DNA from: Lutjanus erythropterus
Taxonomy: Eukaryota > Chordata > Actinopteri > Lutjaniformes > Lutjanidae
Direction of reading: 5' to 3'
NCBI GenBank assembly: GCA_020091685.1
Contig: CM034599.1
Location: forward strand, 36,161,408-36,225,407
Length of the DNA stretch: 64,000 nucleotides
The notes beneath the pieces were generated by a model, which worked only from the letters and a program-made list of their open reading frames with translations, was not told the origin of the DNA and made no database searches. Made by a program: the position numbers and the translations under genes. Shown piece by piece: positions 1 to 12,504 of this stretch. How positions within the stretch are numbered: position 1 is the stretch's first letter; every line of letters starts with the position of its first letter.

Positions 1-2354
1 GAGCAGGACATTTTGCAGATATAAACCTAAAATCTTTGGCTGGAAAATTATCCAGTCAGACAAACTCTACATGACCCCGTATGTGGATTCATTTTCTCTT
101 TAAATCAGTATGATTTTAAAATAAAACACACAAATCTTGTTCATGCAGAAGAAGCCTAGATCCTCCTAATATCAGTGCATAATGGAATATCTGTTTCATA
201 GATTGTTTGATACTAAATCACCATAACAAGAACCATGTGTGGCATCAAAGACCAAATGAAATTGTACACAAATACCACTTCTGTCTCACATGGAAAATAT
301 TAGATCTGTCTAATGAGTGTATCAATCTTGTCCAGCAGGGCATCACTGATGCCTGACAGTCATCAAGCAAGTGAGCAGGTCAACTTTTCTGCTGTGGAAC
401 AACCAGTCCCCAAAAACAATGACGTGATCAACCATCACTGATGTTTCAGTATGATATACAACTATACAAAAAAAAGCTATGAAGAAATGTTTAATCTAAA
501 GCCCTCCATTTTACAGTTAAATTCTATATGCTAAAAGATAGTCCTTTAAAAAGCCTTTGGTCAAGGCGAACCCCAATTTTCACCACCCATAATAATACCC
601 ACCAATTGGGTATTATTAGAGTATTAGAGTATGGCAGTTAATTGACACCTTATATTTTGCTCTCCCTCTGATTGGCCGGTACTTGTTGTCTCCGTTCGTT
701 AGGTTCATCACAGAGGCTATTTTGCACAAGTATGAAAAGAAGTTTTCCTTAAGAGTTTGTTTTGTCCCTTGGTGTACCTTGGGCACAAAAAGTTCAAAAA
801 TATGCCTGTGGCATCTGCTAAAAACAAATACATCAAATTCAGAGGAAATGCTTCTATTTGCACAGTGGTTATTGAATGAAATAGAAAAAAAAGTATCATA
901 TTAAGTACTCTGTCTGTTGGTATTGGTGTCACTGTAGAGGTTCTGGTATTAATACTGGTAGTATATTTTTTTTTAACAATGCCCAGCCCTGTGCAGCAGT
1001 CAGTCAGTGCACAGCTTTGTTTTTGGCTTTTATGTCTCCCTGAATCTCTGGCTGTTTTTCTGATTGACCATAATACTCCTGATCTTTCACTAAACTCTAT
1101 TTAACCTTCTAATCTGTCTGTTTCCTCCAGTTCCCCTTCTGAATCAGAGCACGAGTCAGACTTTGGTGGTCCAAATCTCCATATGCCTGCACACATTACG
1201 CCTCTCATTCGCCAGTGACATACAGTGATGTTTGTGCGCCATGGGCGACCTTGTGTCACGGCCAGTGCGAGAAAGAAAAAGCGCAACGTGCTATGCCCAA
1301 TCTCACTGACAGAGCTGACGTCGGGATAAATCACTGAATCATGTCGGAGATGTAGTCTTGTGACCTGCAGTCTGATTGAGCATGAATCATTTCACACTCC
1401 AGCAAAGATCTGGACTGATAAAACTGTAACCTCTGCCTGATTTTCTCCACAGTTTTAGACACAAAATCCCTCTTGACTCACTCAGAATCATGCTTGACAT
1501 AAAAACCAGAACTGGCACTTTAAGAAACTTCCAAACGTTTCATCTCTTCCTTTGCACTCGTATCTCCCTTTGCTAATTAAAGTGTTAAAAAAGAGCCGCC
1601 CTGTTTTTCCCAGTATTAAGAGTGCACATGGTAGGGATTAAGACTTTTATCCTCTGTCTCTAGTCTCTCAAACGGTCTCTATGAGGAGGCTTAGTGTTCA
1701 GTGAAATCAAAATGGGCAGCATTCATAATTAGTGAGTCATAAAAGAGAAGGCCTGGCCCACCCCTGAAAGGACTTGGTCTTGATAAATCCTCCATCCTCG
1801 ATAATCCTTTGACGCTATGAACTTTCTTTGCACCTCGTGTTGTTTGAGGGATTAATCTCCTCGGCAGCGGTGTACAGTAAGAAGTTAACATCAAATAACT
1901 GAACTGTTTGATTGTTAACAATGCGTTCCTTTGCTTAGGGCTGGTGAACCTGTCCCTGTATCCACAAATAATTGGAATGTGAGCAGCTGTTTTTTCTTTA
2001 ACAAGAACATCCATCCAGTAGGTGGTCTACATTTGTATCCTCCTGCTCCCCTTGTTCAGGATGTATCAAACATGGACTTTAAAACTCAGTAAGCTGGTAT
2101 TGTTTCTGATCTGGTGCGACCAAAGCAAACCTACTGTGTTGAGAGAGAATAAAGGGATTTGATTGAACCAACCAAGAACTGGCTGTTGTCTAGATAGAAC
2201 CGCACGGTCCGGCTGAAATCACTGTTTAGGATATGATTAAAAATAAATCAGCAGTATGAATAAATATCCTAAAATAGCAAAAGTATGCAAGATCCCATGT
2301 TAACTACACACAAGTAACCAGTAGGGTTGGGTCCAGAACTCTGTACTTTTAAGG

Positions 2355-2516
2355 GTAGGGTTTATTGATCTAACTAAAGCTTTTGACTTTGCTGAATGTT
2401 ATCTCTTGTTATATAAGCTTCATGCTATCACCCTTAATGGTCTTTTAATTCAACAGAGAGGTGTGCCCCAAGGCTCAACGCTGGGACCACTTCTCTTTTC
2501 TATTAAAGTTATCTAA
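2355..2516 (+). pseudogene. LINE reverse-transcriptase scrap, internally deleted
   Basis: Frame 2355-2516 reads Val-Gly-FIDLTKAFDFAE, then after a short link KLHAIT, and after a missing block GVPQGSTLGPLLFS before a stop. These are reverse-transcriptase motif A (the Asp-containing FIDLTKAFD) and motif B (GVPQGS) of a non-LTR retrotransposon, with roughly 50-60 residues between them lost. The wording resembles the L2/CR1-like clades of fish. It is a dead fragment in sfrp1 intron 2; no poly-A tail or flanking duplication is apparent. Confidence 0.8.
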
Positions 2517-2763
2517 ACCTGATCATCAGAAGAAAGTAAACGTTTTTTGGGTTTGAACTTATTACAGAGAGAGATTCCTGGTAGCATATCCATTCAAATG
2601 TGAATACTGCCCAAGCCCAGCAGCCAAGCACTATACAAAAGTATAATTTAGATTTCTGCTAACTCCAATCCCCAACAATACTTTTTTAATTTGCTATGTA
2701 TCTGACTACTTCGCAAATTCTTCATACCATCATAAACATGATGCATTTCAATAGATTAGACCA

Positions 2764-3030
2764 ATGATTCTCAACCTTTCTGGCCTGTGAATCTCAAGAT
2801 GAAGATAATAGCTACTAAAATGTACCCACGAACTACATATTAGTAACTGATACCATAGGCTATGTGGACATGAGTTTTGTGGAATTCCACCAAAATTTTA
2901 TTCAGTATATCAAACATTAAAAAAAAAAGGAAAAATTTACAGAGGTTTTAAAAAATAAACTGCATTGGTTTAGCATTTTTCTTATTTGCTGAATCATCGT
3001 GTGACCCCTCAGATTCATCTCTTTTTGTGC
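2764..3030. mobile_element. degenerate hAT-type non-autonomous element
   Basis: Begins with a variant of the common hAT end (CAATGATTCTCAACCTTTC) and ends in a GTGACCCCTCAGATT stretch often seen opposite such ends. Boundaries are approximate and no target duplication is seen. Confidence 0.4.
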
Positions 3031-3340
3031 ACTCATAGTATTCAGTATAAAGTAAAGTAAATTAACTCCACTGATGAACTTATATCAATAACAAGGCTGC
3101 TTTCACATTTGTAACATGCTGAAACAAGCAGCTTTTACTTTGTAAAAGTGCGGTACATTTTGCTGATAATACTTTTGTATTTTTACTTCAGTAATTTTGA
3201 ATGCAGGACTTTTACGTGTATTATACTAGTATACTCTCAGTGTTAGAGTATATAGTATGGTGTGGTATTACTCCTTTTCAGTAAATGACCAGACTTGTTT
3301 TACACCACTGCATATAAATTACTTAAACTGATACTTGATC

Positions 3341-3518
3341 CAGTGGTTCCCAACATGTGGAAGTCTGAAGGGCTGTAAAATGGTAACACAGAAAAAGAAT
3401 GAGAACAGACATTTACTACATTTACTACCAGAAGACATATGTGTCCTGCAATGAAGGTTCAGAGGTAGAACTGCTTTATTTTAGAGGGACCACCAGGAAA
3501 AAAAGCTAGAAATCACTG
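3341..3518. mobile_element. short hAT miniature element
   Basis: Starts CAGTGGTTCCCAAC and ends AGAAATCACTG, the usual hAT terminal pattern. It is 178 bases, with no coding capacity. Flanking 8-mers do not match, so the copy is old or trimmed. Confidence 0.5.
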
Positions 3519-4424
3519 ATTTAATAGATGAGCTGTGTTCCACTGTTATATTTTATGTCCAACAAAAACAAAAACATCAGTTACTCATTCTGCTATGTTT
3601 TATTTACAATTAGGAAACATTCATTTGAAAAAAGAACTTTGCAAATATACCCCGAAATATAACATTCTCAGATAATCATGATATAACTCAAACAAACTGT
3701 CAATACAGTAAAATCTAATTATCACCCAACTCTGTTTCCATCAATGGGACATCATAAGTTTAATTTTAAGCTGTTATTTTGTAGAAAATAGTGCATACAC
3801 AGCTCAAATGCCTACTTGAAATTTTAGACCACATTTACATAAACTAGATTTAAGTCTTTATGTTAAATGTTAACTTGAGTGTCAATTGATTTTCCTCCAG
3901 TAATCTCAAATACTGCAATGTTATCTTTGTAGACATTCCCTTTTCTATCCTGGTCGCTGACCCCTGACCTGATTTCCTCTCCTGTTCAGAGGCACAGACA
4001 GGACCTCAAGCTTCCCAGGGTGTCATAAACCCAGCAGGAGGGTGTGTGCCTCTTCCCATTCGCAATAATGGAAACCCAGCTGATCCGATAAGCTGAAGCG
4101 ATCATTCCTCCAGCGCAGGGCTGCCCTGTTGTTTACTGCATCGGCAAAGGGAAGGAGCAATTTGGCAACGACAACAAAGTGAGCTGTCCGAGGCAGAGGA
4201 GAGATTTAATTGAAGGGTGCTGGAGTTTTTCAGGACAATGAGGTACCGTAAAACCTTAAGCACGGAGATAAATTGCGGTGGGAACAAAGTGTTGAGTGGG
4301 ATGAGTTGTAAATCTGTTACCAGCTGAGTGCCGCAAATAGCATGTGTGTGTGTTTGTTAGAAGGAGGACTCATCAGGATTTAAGAGAAATCAGGGAGTGT
4401 CATTCCTCGCTGGAGAAACTAAAA

Positions 4425-5190
4425 CAGGGTTTCTGCGGGTCTGAAATCCAATAATCTGAATTTTAGGCCTCAAATATGCTTTTGAAAGACTTTCAAATCT
4501 GATTGTATTATTACATTTCCATTTGCTTTGTAAAGTTTGTTAACGTCAGTCTTACTTTTAAATGTGTTTTTGGGTTAGAGCAACCTTTACTTTCAAAAGA
4601 GTTATTTTTGGTCGCAAGAAAAAAATCTAAAGTCTCTCTGGAGCCACAACTATTAACTGTCTATTTTCCTCTAAGACTTTTCTTTTTTGGATTTGGCATC
4701 TAAGGAGCCTAAATGGAACAGTTCACCCCCAAACCAAATATCAAAAATCGAAAATCCATCAAGATTTTTTTGGTGCAAGTTGCAGAATTTTGGAGATTTT
4801 GGCTGTTGAGGTGTCTGCCTTCTCTCCAATGTAATGGGACAAAATGACACTTGGCTTGTGGTGCTCAAATTCAAAACCTATGTCTCTGGCTGGGTGGATA
4901 ATAACAGTCTGCGGTTTGAAGACGCATTTGTTGTTGCTTTACATGATCTTTAAGTTCTGCAATGTTGGATCTGTAAAAACATTCTTATATAATAACCCTA
5001 CAATACATTAACCCTATGTTATTCAGTTGTACGTTCAAGCTGATGTGGATAAACTGACTGGGACTCCAATTTTACTTTACATCTTTCATACCATTTTTGC
5101 CAGTTTGGACATGAAATAGATCTAAAAATTGCATTCACAATGGTCTTAAAAAGTCTTAAATTTAACTTGTTGATGCCTCCAGAAACCATG
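4425..5190. mobile_element. hAT-like miniature element with a second repeat nested inside
   Basis: The left end reads CAGGGTTTCTGCGGGTC and the right end CCTCCAGAAACCATG, an imperfect inverted pair. Inner sequence near the right end (AAAAAGTCTTAAATTTAACT) belongs to a repeat type common in fish; a related scrap occurs near 51405-51480. A copy of another family (4712-4895) sits inside, making this the older of the two. Confidence 0.6.
4712..4895 (+). repeat. dispersed repeat related to copies at 38335 and 55359
   Basis: Shares GGAACAGTTCACCCC, GTCTGCCTTCTCTCCA and the CTTGTGGTGCTCAAA stretch with the copies at 38335 and 55359. Only the left part is kept. It is inserted in the element at 4425-5190. 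Confidence 0.6.
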
Positions 5191-7017
5191 TAACAGCACC
5201 GGACTGAGAACCTGGTACTCGTTACAGTAATTCACGCGTCTAACTTGCAAGAATCTTTCCTCTTCTGCCAGAGCCACTTCACATCCAACCACCTGAAGTC
5301 AGGAAGCTGTCTCGCGGCAGCCTTCCCTGCTTTTATCAGGATCAAACTGCACGGAAAAGTCAAATGAGCCTGTGCATCTCATGGGAAGCAATTATACAGG
5401 GCGTCAAACGATAGCAACACTATTATTCGATTAAAAAAAAAAACCCAACAACTTCACACTCAACTTTTACCTTAACTGTGAACAGACCTTTCGTAACTTC
5501 CAGTAAGTGAGGTCTTCAGTGGACAAAAATGCTAATTCACTGCCAGGGTGGGGATATTTTACACATGATTGGTCCGTGCAGATTAATAAAGACTTCAGTG
5601 TGAAGTCACTGATTCATTCCTTGAGCCTCTTTGTGGTTTTCCATCCCAGTGTTCCATGGAGAAGTGCGAGAAGTCTATCTATCATATCTATTCTGTGGTT
5701 AAGGCTTGTCCTGCTACCTACCTACCTACCGTGTCCGTTCACTTCCAGTCAAGTCAAAACTAGTAGAATGCAATCAGGATGAAGGTCTTATCTTTCCTTG
5801 GTGGGATAAAAAACGTCATGATTACAGTAAAGCTTGAGATTTTTTTTCCATCTGCATATTTTCTTCCCCTCAAGACAAGATGTTAAGAGATGTTTGGCTT
5901 CAGCTGATCTTAGAATATATTTATAGTTGCAGTTTTCTCCTCAAACCAAAACTGAATTCCATCAGCCTACTGGAAAAAGCAGCAAACAAATCTTTAGCCT
6001 TGCTGGTGACATAACCGGTGATGCTATCCGGCGTCGGGCTGTGCATTTTACCCGCTGTAATCAACTCATGTGCCAAATCACGGAGACGTTCGCTGCATTC
6101 CAGAGGAGGTCGCTCCCCTGTGGGTTCAAATCTGCAACAGTGTCTCATCCTCCGCCTGATACTAAATCAGTCTGTGTATCCTCACATGTCAGCTGCTTAG
6201 GGGGCTTATGACAAGCAAGCAAAACAACATCTGTCTTCATCCGAGATGAAACAAGCCAATAATGTGCCACTCTCCTCTTGGCAAACCCCGGACGCAGACT
6301 GAAAAAGGCAACTCCCATCACCGCAGCATAAACAACAAGGCAATTCGTTAAACAAATGTAACTTTAAACTTTTCCTGAGAATTTGGGGGGAGGTGGGGGT
6401 CTGTTTCCAATGTGCATCCAGTCTATGTTTGTTCGACATGGCACCTGGAATTCAAGCTGCCACAAGTTTTGGTCCAGCCAGCGAATAAAACATGAAAGAC
6501 TAACATCTTGCATCTTGTGTGCATCATGCTCATATTATTCCTGGAAGTCCTCATAACTCCAATTTAGTTGATGTTTGTGTTTTTAATTGAATTCCAGGCC
6601 TTCAATATCTCTACCTCATGCAAAATTTCCAAATTTCCACAACTAAATCAAGTACTCTCATCAGCTAAAGATGTTCTTTGTTCATATTTTATTAATATTG
6701 TTTTCAGTCTGGTTTACATTTCTAATTAAATGATTGTGTCAAACAAACTGCCTGCATTGTCTTATTTTCACGAAAGGTGATCCACTTCTAAAGTTTCCAA
6801 ATATTCCAGAAATTATCTTCTCTAACTTTTATTTTTGGAAATTCCGCAACCACTGAAAACCAAAGACAGTGTCTTTAGAGGTCATGAATCGCCTTCAAAA
6901 TCACTTGACTGTATTGTTATTAATATGAAAATGTTAAAAAAAAGATTTTAAAACCTGGCAGCATAAAAAAGTTGTGAACACTGTAAGGATTTTATTTTTG
7001 CCTTTTAAATTGATAAT

Positions 7018-7240
7018 ATAGAGTTGCTTATTTCCACATCCAACATTGTTATCAGTCAACTGGAGTTGTGTTTCTGACCACCTGATGAATCTAAGTCCAA
7101 TATTCACTCTCTTTGAGCTCTGTTTTTGGTCTCCACCATCTCTTGAAGGAAATGTCTGGCTCTTTAGCAGCTAAATGCTACACTTTGTCCACCAGCTAGT
7201 CGCTAACTGTACCTGTTGTTTGGTGCTTTTTGCTAAAAAC
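7018..7240 (+). repeat. dispersed repeat, second copy at 24117-24325
   Basis: Shares long stretches with 24117-24325, including GGAGTTGTGTTT, AAGTCCAATAT, CTGTTTTTGGTCTCCACCA and CACCAGCTAGT, in the same order and strand. The repeat may run on to about 7730, where a GATGACATCATGAAGTCATG palindrome-like stretch occurs. The class is unknown to me; it is probably a non-autonomous DNA element. Confidence 0.6.
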
Positions 7241-9044
7241 AGCTGCAAAAACAGTATCAAAGAGTAAAGTTGTTACTAAGCTTTAAATTGTTGTCTCAGA
7301 TGAGTGACAAGCTAACATTACTGTAAGGCATTTTGTCAGCTGACAGCTTTATCTTTAGCCATGCTTCCACACATCACTTTTCTGATAGATTTGTGTTTTA
7401 TGGTTATTTTTTCAACATAGCTAACTATTTTGCATTAGCAAAGATAGCAAGAGGGCCAAAATGCTTATCCCTTGAGTACAGGACATGACCTGTTGCATTT
7501 ATATATTGTGAATTTTGAATTTGAACAGATCATTACAGATCCAAGTTTTAATTCTTCACGACTTTTGATCAGCGATTTAAAAGCACATAATGCAGTGTGT
7601 AATTCTTGCCACTAGGGGTCTCTCTCACATCAAAACAGAAACAAAAATCGCACATTGATGACATCATGAAGTCATGGGAGATGCAGTCTTCACTTCAAGT
7701 GAAATTCTGTCTGACGTGACACAGGCAGAAAATCATGTTAATAGATTAAGTAATATGTTAAAGTTTCATTCATGTTTTTTATTCAGGAGGTTAATGTAAG
7801 CCCACAACAAAAAATATATGTCTTGCTGTTTATAGACATTTTAATGTGCAAATATTACATATTATACCTTTAAAAACTGTATAAAAACCTAAGTTTACAT
7901 TAGGTATTACAAGGGCAAGACACTAATTTGGCCAAATACCTGAATATTAATATTGCAGCAATAATGGATGACCATTGATGCTTTCACAGAATATTAGCAC
8001 AATAAGATTTTTGATAAATAATCATTAGTAATGTCTATATATTGACTAGAACAGTCTGTTAAATTCAGAAGATGCCATCACTTTACTGTAATGCAGCCTT
8101 TAAAACCAGGAAAAGAAAACACTTGTGTCATATCACGATATAACAATATCCAAAATCTAACACATTTAACTAGTCTTAGATCATGATATTGCTATAATAT
8201 TGATATACTGCCCAGCCTTTTCCAGTGTATTATATATTTTCCCACAGTGTTTGGTTACATTTGCAGAAGGAAAACACTCATTGTGAACAAAGACATTTAG
8301 CAAAGTAAGGATTTCTCATTTCCTCATTTCTGTAAGTAGAGTGTGTGTCATCTGCTGAGCTCATTAACAACACAGGTTAAGGGTCAACTAAAGTCAAGTT
8401 ATTCTAAAGTATAATTTATTCCAGCAGGATTTTTAAAAATCTCTATATTTGAAAGAGGTGTTATTCAAGAAAAACAAATACATGGTTTATCATTAACTGC
8501 TTCATTCAGGAGGACATCTGATGTGGATGTTCCCTCATGTGCAGGAGGTATTCTGCAACAACAGTCCGCCCAGACAGCAGAACAAACATCCCACTTTACT
8601 ACTGCGAGGACCTGCCACATAAAGACTTTAATGACCCCAATTCATTAGTCACAGAACATCATCCTGCACCAAACCAGACAGGCCTGCTACATCCGACCAA
8701 GACACAAAAACCTCACATGCAGCTTTTACAGATGAACTGGCAGTTTCATGGATCTAACCAGGGAACGTTAACTGGCACGAGACACGTTGTGTAGCGTTCA
8801 CTGGGAAGGAAATGGCCAAGTACGGTCAGATGCAGGGGGGAAAAGAAATGCAGCTTTACATACTTTGTTAAGAATTTATGGACTGTTGTGAAGCATGAAG
8901 ATGTGCGACACATTTGATGCAATCTCATGGCGCTTGTCTGATTTCATGGAGCGCTGTCATACACGTCAAGGCGTGTCGGGGTGATTTGCGAGGACGGTGT
9001 TGCGCGTGTTGTGTTGGCACGGTGAGTGTTGGGAGGATGCTTAC

Positions 9045-9125
9045 CAAACTCGCTGGCACACATGTGCTCCAGCATGGCGTCTGTTTTCATTTCATTGTCA
9101 CATGGAGGGCAGATGGGAGAGTAAC
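9045..9125 (-). CDS. sfrp1: sfrp1 coding exon 2: linker and start of netrin-like region
   Basis: An 81-base exon, flanked on the minus strand by an acceptor (pyrimidine-rich tract, then CCGCAG, 9131-9126) and a donor (G|GTAAGC, 9044 downwards). Joined to exon 1 it completes a Gly codon, then reads Tyr-Ser-Pro-Ile and the SFRP1-type stretch CPPCDNEMKTDAMLEHMCAS followed by Glu-Phe. It again ends in phase 1, which fits the Ala codon that opens exon 3 in the family. These are the first cysteines of the netrin-like C-terminal half. Phase, splice sites and residues agree with exon 1, so the assignment is firm despite the short length. Exon 3, with the lysine-rich and netrin-like remainder, is absent from 1-9044 on either strand as far as I can see. 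Confidence 0.95.
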
Positions 9126-10370
9126 CTGCGGATAAAAGAAGGGACGCTGTTAGGAAATCGGTTGGAAATAAGCGAAATATCGAATGCAAGTTGCAATAAT
9201 AGCAGCAGTGAATCACTCACAAGGCTTTTCATTGGATTTATTCACATCAACACCCATTTGGGATGTGGTTAAAAGAGAAAAGGAAGATTCAAAACAGTCA
9301 TTTCTCATTTCAAATGAAGGGGGAGTTCAAGTGAATTCTTTAAAAAATTCACCACACCGCCTCAGATGAAATTTTAAATGATTTATCCTGCACATCTCTG
9401 CACACATCCAGCCCCTCTGCATGCAGAGATCCTATCTAGCGTCTGGTGTCAGTCGCCAGGTCTCTTGGGCTCGTACGCTCCGATGACCTGACCTCAGTGA
9501 GGAATGTCTTCAGCTTTTATAGCCAGCTGTAACCGAGAGCTGCAGTAAACACTCTCCCTCGCTCTCTGCTACAGAAAGGATCTCTCCATAATGCTCAACA
9601 GCGATGTATACACCCTCAAATGCAAGAAAAAAGAAAGTATTAGAAATGTGGAAGGAATAAATGGTAATGATATTCAATCCAAGCTTAAAGGAATGCTCTG
9701 ACATTCTCCAAACAAAAAAAAAGGTAATAATAGCCGACTCGAAGACAAAAACCTGACAAGAGCCAAGATGTGTTTTTGCCAAAAAGTAATTCAGTCTAGA
9801 GGCATATCTGCGAATATTTTACCAACACGATTTTTCAATTTTTTCTAATACCGCAAATGATCGCCCCATGCCAGCAGCTGAGGTTGCTTTCCAAACAAAC
9901 TTGGACCTGCATCGCGATCACAGCGTCCCGCGGCACTTTAATTCAAACCGACTGCATTTTAGTGTCACAGCGTGGATCAGAAGGGTAAGTAAGGGCAAAA
10001 CAAATAGGTTTTCTCCCCATTGCCAGTTGTCCATTACATGTGTTTAACGAAAGCTTGTGAAAGTGACGCCCAGGTGTAAAGAGCCTGTGAAAACAGACAC
10101 TGTTGACAGAGTCACAGGGTCCCCTTTGACTGTTTGAGCCCACCATCTCCTTTAAATCAATTATCACCAGCCTGTATTCAGCAGAGGCACTGTTAGCTGA
10201 CCTCAATTAACAATCATTACAGAGAGGATTAGGCTGCTTTTGTTTGTCTATTATCAACATCCAGGTCAGATTTTACCACTTTCAAGGAGAGAACTGGTGG
10301 CAGAAAACTAAATTCCTCACCCAAGTTCAGCTCCAATAGGCCTGTGTCTGTGTCCTGCCGGTCACATATT

Positions 10371-11177
10371 CTTGAGAATTGGGACAAATCACGTCTTATC
10401 AAAAACAAAACAAAAAAAAACTTGTGATTAAATGATTAATGCCAACACGCTAACTCCAATTTTTGGGTGAAATTTTTTTCTTTAAGGACTTATATATATA
10501 ATATATGCCATTTATAAAATGCTTTTGTTTGCCTTAAGTTTTTTTAATTTCTAAACTTGTCCAGGACAAGAAGTCACAATTTCAAACATTTAAAAAATGT
10601 CTTCACAATCTAAAACTATCAATACCTACTGGTAAATGTGCCGTTATAACAATCTCTGTTTGAAAATCGATTTTTAATGAAAATGTTGGCTCTTTAAAGT
10701 CGCGATTTCCATCAGCTCCATCAGATTTGTGCAAAAACAACAATTTAATCAGGCATGAAAATGGTTAGCTATACCCTAAGGACCCCTGTCTCACTTCCTG
10801 GTTTAAAAAAATGCGTGAATACTGCTCAAGCACTTCTGTTTTTTGACAGATTCATTAAATAATATTCCTATCAGGTGTGTCAACTCCGTAGCCCTTCTAA
10901 ATTAAAGCTAAATAAGAATTCTGGTTTAAAATTATGTATTTTGATTAGCATTAAAAGAACTTTGAGCAACTTTAAAAAATAAAATATACTCACCATGACT
11001 ATGTTGATGCTAATGCTAATTAAAAAAGTAACTTTTAACAACTCTGTAAGAAATATCTATATTTCATAAAAAGTTTAATCACTAAGAGGCTGGCCAGTAA
11101 AAAGGTTTGATCTTTTAAAATATATTTTCCAGCATAATTGAACCCCTTCAAAATACAGTTTTGCCCCAGTTCTCAAG
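10371..11177. mobile_element. 0.8-kb non-autonomous DNA element (family also at 21312-22550)
   Basis: Ends are inverted: CTTGAGAATTGGGACAAA on the left and TTTTGCCCCAGTTCTCAAG on the right. The interior shares collinear blocks with 21312-22550, among them AGCTATACCCT, GGACCCCTGTCTCACTTCCT, CCCTTCTAAAT and AGCTAAATAAGAATT. No transposase is encoded. Superfamily not assigned. Confidence 0.7.
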
Positions 11178-12504
11178 AACCAGTGCTGCTTTATTTATCT
11201 CCAGCGCTGACAACAAATGATAACAGGTGATATGTATGGGGAGGATGGAGCTCTGTGTGGTCCCCCCCCACACCCCACTGCCCTCCTTACCCTGAAAAGG
11301 GAGCCTTTTTCAGAAAAATGGGCCTCCGTCCATACCACCATGTCAGTCAGTAACAGCCAGCCCCCCCTCACTCCGCACACACACATGGGACATATTCGCT
11401 CTACATACAGCACAGTGAGCACTGTGTAATCGCTGGAAGATCCACAGGCCCCCTATTTACAGCCGACATGTTCAGCAGAAAATGTCCTCAAGTGGTGTAT
11501 TTACAGCTTAAGATTGAAATATAAGTAAGTTGATGATGTGATGACGGAAATTCCCCTCTATTTTATGGTTAAAGTGAATGAGGCAGTTGTACTTTCCCTT
11601 CCCTGGCGTGCACCTCACCTAGGCGACCGGCAAGGACACTGAAGCGAGGATTCAAACCAAAAGTATTCCGAATGAGCCCGAGCTTTATCTTCCCCGGGCT
11701 TTTGTGAATTTTTCAGGGTTTCTCTGGTATTTGTCAGCTTGGAGGACCATTTTTCTGGACTGTGTTACACCCAACCCCCTCCCTTCCTGCACTGATGCTA
11801 GAGCGTCTGACTCTCTATGTGGGGTTGCCATGTCCTTGGGAGCTTTTTTTTTTTTTTTTGTTTAGAGACTGCTGGCTGTCGCTCACCTCCAGACTGGATT
11901 TTGACATCATTTGGACAATGTGTTTTTCAAATTATGTCTTCATCTTTCCATCTTTCATCGAATGTCGGTAGAAAATGGGGGATTAATAGATGCAGGTATT
12001 CACTTCACGCTGCTGGACGTCCTCCCAGCATTGTCCTCCGGTTCAGCAAACACCTTGAAATAAATGACTACCATCTGTTGGAGCTTTTTCAATATTACAA
12101 CATCGTTCCAGCTTTCACATTCACGTCGAGGCCAGGGTTTGTGCAGCGGCAGATTACGGATTGAAAAAGGAAATGTAAGCACATAAGAGTTTCTTTACAG
12201 AGTGATGGGGGGGGGGGGCTGTTAAAATTGAATCACGGCTAATTTCCCCCCCAAAAGGTTGTATTTGGCTTGTTTGTGTTGGGATTTGCATCTGCAAACA
12301 CACCTTCACCCCTGAAACAACATTCTCAAGCCCGTTAAACTGCACGGGTGTCGACTCTAACACGGCGGCAAAAGTGCTGCCTGTTTGTTTTCTCAGTCAG
12401 ATAGTTACTCTCAGTTAATGCTTCAGTAGATCAAATGGCTGTGTTGTCATCAAATGACAGATTTAATTACAAATTCACTGCAAGCAATTATACGAACAGA
12501 TTCA

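Larger units (their letters stand above)
1..9044 (-). other. part of sfrp1 intron 2 (exon 3 lies outside the window)
   Basis: Everything from the exon 2 donor to the window edge is read as intron 2, because no sequence resembling the lysine-rich and netrin-like third exon is seen. Contents in order: unique AT-rich sequence (1-2350), a LINE scrap (2355-2516), hAT-like terminal-repeat sequence (2764-3518), a unique GC-richer island (about 3980-4300), a nested miniature element (4425-5190), unique sequence without coding signal (5190-7010), a dispersed repeat (from 7018), and AT-rich sequence with no recognisable feature (about 7750-9040). The intron assignment is inferred from the missing exon. 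Confidence 0.7.

Noticed and set aside
1-9044. sfrp1 exon 3
   Set aside because: Looked for minus-strand sequence coding NGADCPC, MGRKV or a lysine-rich stretch; none recognised.
11600-11665. tRNA-like GGATTCAAACC word
   Set aside because: No matching acceptor, D or anticodon arms around it.
11762-12164. Frames of 69 and 115 codons
   Set aside because: Cross a T-run and have no recognisable content; within sfrp1 intron 1.
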